A DNA stretch of 64,000 nucleotides from positions 58,242 through 122,241 of the forward strand of contig DLGZ01000067.1 in assembly GCA_002482965.1 (NCBI GenBank), written 5' to 3'. The translations under genes were made by a program, and so were the position numbers. This document shows, piece by piece, positions 16,761 through 25,900 of this stretch. Source of the DNA: Verrucomicrobiaceae bacterium UBA7681. Lineage in GTDB: Bacteria; Verrucomicrobiota; Verrucomicrobiia; Verrucomicrobiales; Verrucomicrobiaceae. The notes under the pieces are model-generated. The model did no database searches, had not been told where the DNA came from, and saw nothing but the letters and a program-made list of their open reading frames with translations. Each line of letters begins with the position of its first letter. Within the stretch, counting starts at the first letter, position 1.

Positions 16761-18908
16761 ATGTCCGACGACCCCTTCAACAATCGCCCCGACGGCCCCA
16801 ACCGCCGCAACCAAGATCCTCAGTTCAACTGGCGTGGTTTCATGCTTTTCGCGCTTGCGATCACCCTGCTGATCTCGGCCTTCTTGATCCCCAAGGGAAT
16901 GAACGGCGGACGCAAGGTCTTCGACTACGCAGAATTCAAAGCCCACGTTGAAGCGGGCCTGATCGACCCAAATAAAAAGCTGGTCCTCATCAATTCAGAC
17001 GCCACCTCAAAGCAGATCATTGAAGGCAGCTATTTCCCAATGCCTGCCAGCGTCACGACGCCGCAAGCGGGCAAAACGGGTGACTCCGAGCCAGCCGCGC
17101 CCGGTGTGAGCAAACCCGTCGTTACCGAACCGGCGAAAGAACTCACTGAAAAGCCTGCTTTAGAAACCTCCAAATCGGAGTCCAAGGATTTCAGTGTCCC
17201 AGTAAACATCGCCTACCAAAAGGAGGAGCTGCGAGAGCTTCTCAAAGCTCACAATCTTGTGCTGATCCCATCTTATGAAAATGAGATGTTGTCCTCCCTC
17301 ATCGGCTTCCTGGTGCCGCTGCTGCTCATCCTCGCCATCTTCTACTTCCTCGTACGCCAGCAGCTTCGCAGCGCAGGCCGTGGGGCCATGAGCTTTGGCA
17401 AGAGCAAGGCCAAGATGCTCGCTCAGGACCGCAACAAGGTCACATTTAAGGACGTGGCCGGCGTGGAAGAAGCCAAGGAAGAAGTGCAGGAAATCGTCGA
17501 GTTCCTCAAGGACCCGAAGAAATTCCAGCGCCTCGGCGGCAAGATCCCCAAAGGCGTCCTCATGACCGGCCCTCCCGGCACCGGCAAAACCCTGCTGGCC
17601 AAAGCCATCGCCGGCGAAGCCGACGTCCCCTTCTTCAGCATCAGCGGCTCAGACTTCGTCGAAATGTTCGTCGGTGTCGGTGCCAGCCGTGTGCGTGACA
17701 TGTTTGAGCAGGGCAAAAAGAACGCCCCTTGCTTGATCTTCATCGACGAAATCGACGCCGTGGGCCGTCATCGCGGTCACGGCATGGGCGGTGGTCACGA
17801 CGAACGTGAGCAGACCCTCAATGCATTGCTCGTCGAAATGGACGGCTTTGACACCCAGGAAGGCATCATCATCATCGCCGCCACCAACCGCGCCGATGTG
17901 CTCGATCCCGCCCTGCTTCGCCCAGGCCGCTTCGACCGCCAGGTCACCGTAAACCTTCCCGACGTGAAAGGCCGCGAGGAAATCCTCCGCGTTCACGCCA
18001 AGAAGGTGAAGCTGTCCGACGGCGCCGACCTCTCCAAGATCGCCCGTGGCACCCCCGGATTCTCCGGTGCCGAACTGGCCAACCTTCTCAACGAAGCCGC
18101 CCTCCTCGCCGCACGCAGAAACATGAAGTCCATCACCAATCCCGAGCTCGAAGAAGCCCGTGACAAGGTGCGCTGGGGCCGTGAACGCCGCAGCATGGCC
18201 CTCACCGAGAAGGAAAAGGAAAACACCGCCTATCATGAGGCAGGCCACGCCATCCTCAATGAAGTGCTGGAACACACCGACCCCCTTCACAAAGTCACCA
18301 TCATTCCACGCGGTCCTTCGCTTGGCGTCACCATGATGCTGCCGGAGGAAGACAAGTTCACCCACCGCAAGAGCGAGCTCATCTCCAATCTCATTGTCAC
18401 CATGGGCGGCCGTGTGGCCGAAGAAATCCAGTTTGGTGATGTGACCAGCGGAGCCAGCGGCGACATCCGCATGGCCTCACGCATCGCCCGCAGCATGATC
18501 TGCTCTTGGGGCATGAGCACAAAGCTCGGCATGATCGAGTATGGCGAAAACGAAAGCACCTCCTTCATGGGTCGTGGCAGCAGCAACTACAGCGAGGACA
18601 CCGCGCAGAAGATCGACGAAGAAGTGAAACGCCTCATCGACGAAGCCTACGCCACAGCCAAGGAAGTCCTGCTGAAGCACAAGGACAAGCTCGACGTCCT
18701 CGCCCACGCCTTGCTCGAGTACGAAACCCTCGATGGCAACCACATCAAGGAAATCATGGCTCACGGCCGCCTCCTGAATCCACCCGAAAACAAGAGCAAG
18801 CCACCACCCCCGCCACCCCTTCCCAAATCCCCCGACGCACGCCCAGTAAAGCGTGAAGACGAAGACGACGGCGGCATGGCCCCAGGCCTGACCGGCGTGC
18901 CCGCCTGA
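16761..18908 (+). CDS. ftsH: ATP-dependent zinc metalloprotease FtsH
   Basis: Membrane-anchored AAA protease that degrades misfolded membrane and regulatory proteins; 715 residues, a little longer than E. coli FtsH (644). Transmembrane segment 1 spans about residues 26-44. A periplasmic loop with a Pro/Glu/Thr/Lys-rich low-complexity insert (~95-140) precedes segment 2 (~176-200). The AAA domain shows Walker A G-P-P-G-T-G-K-T with Lys276, Walker B I-F-I-D-E-I-D and the second region of homology A-L-L-R-P-G-R-F-D-R. The zinc site is H-E-A-G-H (His492, His496). The C-terminus is proline-rich and acidic. The gene is monocistronic, ending in a strong hairpin. Confidence 0.98.
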   Translation: MSDDPFNNRPDGPNRRNQDPQFNWRGFMLFALAITLLISAFLIPKGMNGGRKVFDYAEFKAHVEAGLIDPNKKLVLINSDATSKQIIEGSYFPMPASVTTPQAGKTGDSEPAAPGVSKPVVTEPAKELTEKPALETSKSESKDFSVPVNIAYQKEELRELLKAHNLVLIPSYENEMLSSLIGFLVPLLLILAIFYFLVRQQLRSAGRGAMSFGKSKAKMLAQDRNKVTFKDVAGVEEAKEEVQEIVEFLKDPKKFQRLGGKIPKGVLMTGPPGTGKTLLAKAIAGEADVPFFSISGSDFVEMFVGVGASRVRDMFEQGKKNAPCLIFIDEIDAVGRHRGHGMGGGHDEREQTLNALLVEMDGFDTQEGIIIIAATNRADVLDPALLRPGRFDRQVTVNLPDVKGREEILRVHAKKVKLSDGADLSKIARGTPGFSGAELANLLNEAALLAARRNMKSITNPELEEARDKVRWGRERRSMALTEKEKENTAYHEAGHAILNEVLEHTDPLHKVTIIPRGPSLGVTMMLPEEDKFTHRKSELISNLIVTMGGRVAEEIQFGDVTSGASGDIRMASRIARSMICSWGMSTKLGMIEYGENESTSFMGRGSSNYSEDTAQKIDEEVKRLIDEAYATAKEVLLKHKDKLDVLAHALLEYETLDGNHIKEIMAHGRLLNPPENKSKPPPPPPLPKSPDARPVKREDEDDGGMAPGLTGVPA

Positions 18909-18952
18909 CCAGAAGTGGGATCATCTTGATCCCTTCAATTCAATACTCAGTG

Positions 18953-18984
18953 GGGGGATCTGAAAAGATCCCCCTTCTTCATTT
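18953..18984 (+). terminator. Rho-independent terminator after ftsH
   Basis: GGGGGATC (18953-18960) pairs with GATCCCCC (18967-18974) around a TGAAAA loop, followed by TTCTTCATTT. A smaller hairpin (GGGATCA 18917-18923 / TGATCCC 18927-18933) lies just upstream. The convergent rapA gene ends at 18979, inside the T-rich tail. Confidence 0.85.
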
Positions 18985-21714
18985 CAACCTCAGCACCAAC
19001 CGCACCGCATCCAACCGCAGCGTCGTAGCACCAATGGCCGCCGCCAGCGCATCCCGCTGATCTCGCAAGGCAACGATCTCCTCAGGCCGCACATGCGGAT
19101 TCCGCGCCTGCAAATCTTCGAGACGGGAGATCTCTTCATCCATCTGCTTGCGCATGGCCGTGCTGGCACGCTGCTGCAACGTCTTGAGCTGCGCTTCGGC
19201 AAGCTGCCGCGCTTTGTCCAGCATGCTGGGCAGCAGCTTGTGGCGGACGGTTTCGTTTTCCACGGTGCGCGTCGGATCTCCCGGCGTGAGCTTCGCACGA
19301 GTGAAGCCAGCATCAGCACTCAGATCGCGGCCCTGATGATCGACAGCGACACGCAGCGGCATGGCAGGCATGAACCGCGTGGCATGCAGGACTGGCGGCG
19401 CGATGCACTCGGCAATGAAATACGTTTGCAGAACCAGTCCTTCGCCACCCGAGGCCTTCCAGAAGGCGAATCCGGCATTGCCAGCATGAGAGCCGAGCAG
19501 CACATCGAGAGCCGCACAGACGAGCGGATGATCCCACGTGAGAAACGCTTCGTGATCGCGTGAAAGCGCACGTTCACGATCAAAGGAAAAAGTAAGCCCT
19601 TCCTCCGGCAACGAAGGCAGCGCGTCCGTAATCAGATTGTCAGGTCGAATGTACCACGTGCGGTGCGTCATCTCCTCCACATGCATCCCGAAATGATCCA
19701 GCAGGCGGATGAAGAAGCGCTCAAAATCGAGCCCCGCATCCACATCTCGAATGCGCTCAATCATGCGCGCAGCGAGGCGTGGTTTGCACGAGTTCAGTTC
19801 CAGCAGGCGGTTGTGCCCGCGTTCAAGTTTTTGTCTCACTTCCAGCCGCAGTCCCTTCGAGCGGCGAATGCAATTATCAAGCTTCTTGCCATCGAACTCA
19901 GCGCACAGAGCTTCGATCTCTTCAGCAAAGCTGTGCAAAAGCTGCGTGGCCCCTTGCAGGCTATGTTCAAAGGCGTCGAGGCCTTCATGATACCAGCGGG
20001 CCAGCACCTCACCTTCACTGCCAGCGATAAACGGCACATGAATGTTGATGTCGCCCTTTTGGCCGATGCGGTCGAGACGCCCAATGCGTTGTTCGAGCAG
20101 TTCAGGATCGCGCGGCAGATCGTACAACACCAGGTGCTGCGCGAACTGAAAATTGCGCCCTTCACTGCCGATCTCAGAGCAAAGCAGAATGCGCGCGCCT
20201 TCAGGATCAGCAAACGCCGCAGCGTGCCGGTCCCGCTGCATCAGGGTGAGGCCTTCGTGAAAGAGCACGGCATGCACATTAATCTCACGCAGCAGCCGCT
20301 CATGGGTGTCTTCAGCGAGTTTGCGCGTCCGGCAGATCAGCAGAACTTTGGCTTCGCCCAATTCACGCAGGGTCGCAGCCAGCCAGCGGATGAGCGTATC
20401 TTCCCGCGTCGCGCCCATCTCAAACGCCAGCGGCCTCAGATGACACTTACGCGGTGGGAATCCCTGAATGACGGCACGGGTGTTCCGAAACATCACGCGA
20501 CCAGTACCAAATTCATCCAAAAGATCGGCCACGAGGCGCTGACGTGCCGTTTCATCGCCTCCAGCAAGCTGCTCGGCGTGCTGCTGCACACGTGGCGAAT
20601 GGCTGGCAAAGAGCTCACGGTCAGCCTCACTCATCAGGCCGCCTTTCAGGATGCGATCAACCACCTCCGCCACCTGCTCATACCGGCTGGATTCAGCCAG
20701 AAAGGCGTTCAGGTCACCATAGCGATCCGGGTCCAGCAGCCGCAGCCGCGCGAAGTGCCCTTCAGCACCGAGTTGCTGCGGCGTGGCGGTGAGCAGCAGC
20801 ACTCCCGGCACACGCTGCGCGATGGCCTCGACCACCTGATAGGCGACCCCAGGCGCTCCGACGGCCCATTCAAGATGGTGCGCTTCATCAACGATCAGCA
20901 GATCCCAAGCCGCATCCGCCGCCTGCTGCGCACGCTTCGTCGAACCGCTCAGAAGCGACAGCGGGCAAAGAACCAACTGGCTGTCGAGAAAGGGATTGCC
21001 CTCAGGATCACCCGCTTCGATGGCAGCGCAGCGCTCTTCATCAAACAGGCTGAACATCAGATTAAACCGCCGCAGCAGCTCGACAAACCACTGATGCGGC
21101 AGCGCATCAGGCACCAGCACCAAGATGCGTGAAGCACGCCCGGTGAGGTTCAGTCGATGCAGAATCAAGCCAGCCTCAATCGTTTTACCCAGACCCACTT
21201 CATCCGCGAGCAAAACGCGCGGCAGCAGCCGCCCCGTCACATCAGCCGCAATGGACATCTGATGCGGAATGGGATCGACACGCCCCCCGATGAAACCCCG
21301 CACCGGCGAGGCCTGCATCCGGCAGCGCCATTCCACAGCCTCAGCACGCAGCGCAAAGGCCTGCAGATCATCAATACTCGCGGCCAGCAGCCTCTCCTCC
21401 GGCCCGCCGAGGCTCAGAGTGTCCGCAAGGTCGGACTCAGGGATGCTGCGTGTGCCACAGAGGTAGATCAAAGCACCATCGATGGAGCTGACGGAGTCGA
21501 TTTGCAGCTCGGCACCATCGCGCAGGCTGATTTTGTCGCCAGCCTGGAAACTGGCGCGGCGCAGAGGTGCCCCATTGCGGGCATAGCGGCGTTTTTCGCC
21601 TGCGGCGGGAAAGCGCAGATCAATGAAGTTGCCTTCAATGCTGCTGACGATTCCGAGCCCCAGTTCGGGCTCGCTTTGACTGATCCAGCGCTGGCCGGGT
21701 GCGGGGGCTTCCAT
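18979..21714 (-). CDS. rapA: RNA polymerase-associated protein RapA (SWI2/SNF2 ATPase)
   Basis: SNF2-family ATPase that binds RNA polymerase and aids its recycling; 911 residues (E. coli RapA has 968). An N-terminal region with two small beta-barrel-like Tudor segments (G-Q-R-W-I-S-Q-S-E-P-E-L-G-L-G) precedes the helicase core. Motif I is D-E-V-G-L-G-K-T-I-E-A-G (Lys177), motif II I-V-D-E-A-H-H near residue 275, and the second lobe has C-R-T-R-K-L-A, S-E-G-R-N-F-Q and Q-R-I-G-R-L-D-R-I-G-Q. The C-terminal RapA-specific region follows. It begins 12 bases after the small secreted-protein gene, forming a two-gene operon. Confidence 0.93.
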   Translation of the reverse strand: MEAPAPGQRWISQSEPELGLGIVSSIEGNFIDLRFPAAGEKRRYARNGAPLRRASFQAGDKISLRDGAELQIDSVSSIDGALIYLCGTRSIPESDLADTLSLGGPEERLLAASIDDLQAFALRAEAVEWRCRMQASPVRGFIGGRVDPIPHQMSIAADVTGRLLPRVLLADEVGLGKTIEAGLILHRLNLTGRASRILVLVPDALPHQWFVELLRRFNLMFSLFDEERCAAIEAGDPEGNPFLDSQLVLCPLSLLSGSTKRAQQAADAAWDLLIVDEAHHLEWAVGAPGVAYQVVEAIAQRVPGVLLLTATPQQLGAEGHFARLRLLDPDRYGDLNAFLAESSRYEQVAEVVDRILKGGLMSEADRELFASHSPRVQQHAEQLAGGDETARQRLVADLLDEFGTGRVMFRNTRAVIQGFPPRKCHLRPLAFEMGATREDTLIRWLAATLRELGEAKVLLICRTRKLAEDTHERLLREINVHAVLFHEGLTLMQRDRHAAAFADPEGARILLCSEIGSEGRNFQFAQHLVLYDLPRDPELLEQRIGRLDRIGQKGDINIHVPFIAGSEGEVLARWYHEGLDAFEHSLQGATQLLHSFAEEIEALCAEFDGKKLDNCIRRSKGLRLEVRQKLERGHNRLLELNSCKPRLAARMIERIRDVDAGLDFERFFIRLLDHFGMHVEEMTHRTWYIRPDNLITDALPSLPEEGLTFSFDRERALSRDHEAFLTWDHPLVCAALDVLLGSHAGNAGFAFWKASGGEGLVLQTYFIAECIAPPVLHATRFMPAMPLRVAVDHQGRDLSADAGFTRAKLTPGDPTRTVENETVRHKLLPSMLDKARQLAEAQLKTLQQRASTAMRKQMDEEISRLEDLQARNPHVRPEEIVALRDQRDALAAAIGATTLRLDAVRLVLRLK

Positions 21715-21726
21715 CAGTGACTGTTT

Positions 21727-22296
21727 CTATTTACCAAACAAACGTTTGAGGAAAGATTTTTTCTTCGGTTCCACCGGGGGCTGCTGCGGTACTGGGACGG
21801 CCTGCTGTGGCATCATCTGCCCAGGAGCCGCAGTGTTGGTAAAATCGATGACGCCAGGCTTCATCGCGGGAGCAGCGCGAGAATCGACATTGACGACTTT
21901 CGGCTTCTTGGCGACTCCCTGCGCATCGTACTCATAGATCACCTGCTGATAGCACTGGCCGTTGAGATTGAAGGAGCGCATCTCAGTGGCGCGTCCATAC
22001 GCATCAAAATACACCTGGGAGCGGGCGACAAGATTGCCCCTCCCATCGTAGATGTGGCCCTGCGTGGGCAGCCCACGCTCATTCAGCAGGTAGTGCTTCT
22101 TGGCCACTAGCACCTCATTGGCGTTGTAGGTCGACTCGATGAGTTCGTTGGTCGTCTTATCAACGATGGTCTCGGAGTGCGAGTTGTCGGGGTGGTAGGT
22201 ACTCTTGGCCACAATCGGCGTATTAGCCGGTGCCGCAGGCTGGGCGACAGCAGAGGTCACCCAAAGAAGGACAAAAAAAGCAGAGCAGGATTTCAT
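21727..22296 (-). CDS. Secreted hypothetical protein with Lys-rich KKKSFLKRLFGK tail
   Basis: A 189-residue protein with a clear signal peptide (M-K-S-C-S-A-F-F-V-L-L-W-V-T-S-A-V-A-Q, cleavage probably after Ala18). The mature part has short YD-like repeats (T-Y-N-A-N-E-V-L-V, I-Y-D-G-R-G-N-L-V-A-R-S-Q-V-Y-F-D-A-Y-G-R), reminiscent of RHS/toxin_R-type beta repeats but only two or three copies. A Pro/Gln-rich linker then leads to a basic C-terminus. I do not recognise a named family. It precedes rapA by 12 bases; the functional link to a polymerase factor is unexplained. Confidence 0.7.
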   Translation of the reverse strand: MKSCSAFFVLLWVTSAVAQPAAPANTPIVAKSTYHPDNSHSETIVDKTTNELIESTYNANEVLVAKKHYLLNERGLPTQGHIYDGRGNLVARSQVYFDAYGRATEMRSFNLNGQCYQQVIYEYDAQGVAKKPKVVNVDSRAAPAMKPGVIDFTNTAAPGQMMPQQAVPVPQQPPVEPKKKSFLKRLFGK

Positions 22297-22381
22297 GACA
22301 AAAACGAAGATGGAAGCAGAATAACGCCCCCCTCACGCCGCGACAACGACAAATCCCAACTTCACCCCTCTTCCTTGCGTC

Positions 22382-22819
22382 ATGTTTTCCTCCACCGATC
22401 CCATCTGGGCTGAATTTCTCACGCAAACCATCGCGGAATTCGACTGCACGACCGGCACCCTGCACCGCCTGGACCCGGCCGACCGCCATCTCAAGCTCGT
22501 GGCTCAGCAGGGCGTCCCGGAAGCACTGCTGCCGATCATCCAGTCGATCCCCGTGGGCAAGGGCATCGCCGGAGTGGCCGCTGAACGTCAGGAACCGGTG
22601 GAGATGTGCAATCTGCAAACAGACACCTCCGGCGTCGCCAGAACTGGCGCAAAACAAACCCAGGTGCAGGGCACACTGGCCGTGCCGGTCCTGGATGGAG
22701 AGCGCCTTTGTGGCACACTCGGCATCGGCAAGCTGGTGCCGTATGATTTTACCGCAGAGGAAATAGAACGGCTGATGCACGCGGCACGCAGTATCGCCGC
22801 AAAACTGCTGCCCGGCTGA
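22382..22819 (+). CDS. GAF-domain protein
   Basis: A 145-residue single-domain GAF protein. The fold is suggested by T-G-T-L-H-R-L-D-P-A-D-R-H-L-K-L-V-A-Q-Q-G, I-P-V-G-K-G-I-A-G-V-A-A-E-R, and the terminal strand-helix Y-D-F-T-A-E-E-I-E-R-L. Single GAF proteins bind small ligands or act as redox sensors; a free-methionine sulfoxide reductase identity is possible, but the expected cysteine triad is not evident. It is monocistronic with its own terminator and faces the end of the giant gene. Confidence 0.8.
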   Translation: MFSSTDPIWAEFLTQTIAEFDCTTGTLHRLDPADRHLKLVAQQGVPEALLPIIQSIPVGKGIAGVAAERQEPVEMCNLQTDTSGVARTGAKQTQVQGTLAVPVLDGERLCGTLGIGKLVPYDFTAEEIERLMHAARSIAAKLLPG

Positions 22820-22834
22820 TCTGCCAGACAAATC

Positions 22835-22872
22835 AAAGCCCGGTCACGCCCAAAGGCTGACCGGGCTTTTTT
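22835..22872 (+). terminator. Strong terminator between the GAF gene and the giant gene
   Basis: AAAGCCCGGTCA (22835-22846) pairs perfectly with TGACCGGGCTTT (22858-22869), with an 11-base loop and a run of six T. On the minus strand the stem is followed by a T-rich stretch, so it probably also terminates the convergent giant gene, whose stop is 16 bases away. Confidence 0.92.
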
Positions 22873-22887
22873 GTGAGCTGTACCCGA

Positions 22888-22971
22888 TTACAGAGAGCTG
22901 TAACGACGACGACGGCGGAGGAAAAGGCCCGTCAGTCCGAACAGCAGCAGCAGCATGCGCGAAGGCTCAGG
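22888..22971 (-). other. PEP-CTERM sorting signal of the giant protein
   Basis: The last 27 residues are P-E-P-S-R, a hydrophobic segment of about 13 residues rich in Leu/Gly/Phe, five consecutive arginines and Y-S-S-L. This is the tripartite PEP-CTERM layout recognised by exosortase/archaeosortase-type enzymes. Confidence 0.9.
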
Positions 22972-25900
22972 GACAACGACCAGCACACCATAGGATGTGA
23001 AGGCGCTGACATCCCATGCCAGTCCGGCACCAAGCGCGGCAAGATCGAGATCGCCAGCAATGACACTGGTGCTTGCATCGTAGGTGTTGAAATCACCGAC
23101 AGTGAAGCTGCCGCCAAAGCTCGCACCGCTCCAGTCAATGAGGTTGAAGACCTGTCCTTGCTGCACTGAGACAGAGCCGACCGAGTTCACCACAACAGAT
23201 CCCTGACCCCAGGCGGTGCCAGAACGACCGCCAACGGATAGGGTGCTGTTGGTACCAGTGAGATTGATAAAATCATGGTTGGTGGAGGCTGTCGGAGCCC
23301 CCTTGGTGTAGATGTCTGCACCTGATCCCAGGGCGTCAAAGTAGTCCTTGGCGTTGGTGTAGGTGCTGGCACCGATGTTGAAGGTGTAGCTATAGTTTGT
23401 CACCGCAGCGGTGGTCGGAGTAGTGATGCCCAGCTGAATCTGCGAACCAGTGGCCACCGTCAGCGCTGTGTTATCAGCAGTGATCGTCAGAGTGCCCTTG
23501 TCTGCATTCGCAGAAGTGATCCCAGGGGTGAGGAGGCCAACGCTGTTCGCCCCACCCACCGTGACCGCACCAGCGATGATGCCGGTGGTCGTGCCGTTGC
23601 CAGCACCTGCAAGAACCGCCGCGTTGGTCAGCGAGCCACCGCTTTCAGCCACGATCACCGAACCGGTGCCCGTCAGGCTGCCTGTGACACGCAGCTCACC
23701 ATTGTTGACGGTGGTGCCACCAGAGTAGCTGTTGCCAGTCGTGGACAATGTCGTGGTACTCGTGCCGGTCTGAGCAAATCCACCCGCACCCGTGATGGCG
23801 CTGGCACTGAAATCAGTCCCCTGCGCGACGGCATTGCTGCGGTTGACCGCAAAGACTGCACCCGTGCCGACACTGACCGTGCTGGCAGTGGAGAGTGAGC
23901 CAGTCGTGCCGCCGTTGCCGAGCTGCAAGGTGCCTCCCGAAACCGTCGTTGTGCCAGTATAGGTGTTAGCCGTGGCGGCAGAGAGGATCACCGTGCCAGC
24001 ACCGACCTTGGTCAGGTTCATACCAGAACCGGAAATCACGTCGGTGATTGTCAGAACGTCCACGGCATTGGCGACGCCAATGGAACTGCTGCTTTGCAGA
24101 ACGACCGTTCCACCACTTACTGTAGCCACCCCGGTGCCGGTGAGGGCACCATTTCCACCTACCCCGGTGCCGTTCAAATTCACCGGTGTTTCAGCCACCG
24201 TCACACCGTTGATATTGAGTGTCGCACCGCTGGCGACGGTGACACCACCCGCCACGGTTCCAAGACCGAGCGCATTGGTGACGATCACCGTGCCGCCATT
24301 GATCGTGGTGGTTCCCGTGTAGCTGTTGGCGTTGGAAAGGGTCAGGGTGCCTGAGTCGCTCTTGATCAGATTGCCAGCACCCGTACCAATGATCCCGTTG
24401 ATCACCGTATTTCCGGCACCTGCAACAGTCAGGTTGAAAGCACCACTGATGCCTCCGTTGATGCTCAGGGTTCCTGCGTCCGACTGGATGCTCGAGGCGG
24501 CGCCAAGGGCGACCGTGCCGTTGTAGCTATTGTCACCGCTGAGGTTGCGGAGTGCACCACTGTTCGAAGCACCGCTTCCAGTGATGGTCAGAGCCTCTCC
24601 TGCGATGTTGATGCCGCCCTGGAGTTCCAGAGATGCGCCACTGGCCACGGTGGTGGTTCCAGCCGTCGTGCCCAGAGCCAGATTATTGGCCGCACTCAGC
24701 ACACCCGCGCTGACAGTAGTGACACCGGTGTAGGTGTTGGCACCGCCAAGAACCAAGGTGCCGGCACCTGCCTTCGTGATGGCCGTACCACTCACAGCAC
24801 CATTGATAGTAAGCGCGTTGGACGAATTGACCGTGATGGCGGCAGTGGCGGCGCTAAAGGCCACGCTGCTGTTGATGGTCGCAGCACTGGAAAGTGCATC
24901 CGTGGTGATGCCATTGGCAATGGTCAGCGTGTAACCACCGTCACTGTTGAGCACCACCGCTGTTCCAGCGCTCGCGGCATTCACCGTGAGGCTGTTGATG
25001 CTCATGTTACCACCCAGCACCATGTTGTTCTGGTTCGTGTTGCTGGTGGCAGAGAGGAAAACATCCGTGCTGACACTAGGAACGAGTCCGGTGGCGGTGC
25101 CAGCCAGATCTGTTGCCCAGTTGCTGCTGGTGGAACCGTTGGAAACCGCCCAGACATTGGCCGCTCCGCTGTAGCCACCCTTCCAGTAGGCTGCCGTGAG
25201 CGCTGCTGTCGAAGCAGTGTTGAAGTACACCCGGGTGTCCGTGGCAGTGATGCCGGTGACATAGAAATTGGTGACATTGTAAAGGTTGCCGACCGAGTAG
25301 GTGCCGGTGCTGCCATTGGTGTTCACCAAGCCACCAGAAGCAGCAGCGAGGATCGTGGAGGTGTTGTCACCCGTTTCCGCGCTGCCATTGATGAAGTAGG
25401 CGTCCACGGTGACATTGCCAGCCACGAGAGCCTTGGCTCCAGAGTTCAGCAGAATGCTGCTGCCGAGGGTGCCCACTTCGACACCGAGACGGCTGCCATC
25501 AGCCAGGTTGAGGATGGTGCCAGTGAATGGCGCCAGCGTCAGCACACCACCAGTGGTTCCGGTAAGCAGATTGAAGGTGGCTCCGCTGGCAACCGTCAGC
25601 GAAGAAGTGCCGGAAATGCCATCAATGGCACCAGCGGTGACGTGATTAACTTCCAAAACACCGCCGCTCACCGTGGTATCACCCGTGTAGGTGTTCATGT
25701 TGGTGAAGACGAGCTTCTTGGTGCCGCTCTTGACGACGTTGATGTTGTTCTGGACGACACCGCTGTAGGAACTGTCCGTCGTTGGAGTGACGGTGAGCGT
25801 ATTCATGACCGTGGCACTGTTGGTGATGAAGCCGGCGGAACTGCTGAAGACAGAACCGGTGATGACGGAGCTGTTCAGATTACCGACGGAGGCATTGTAC

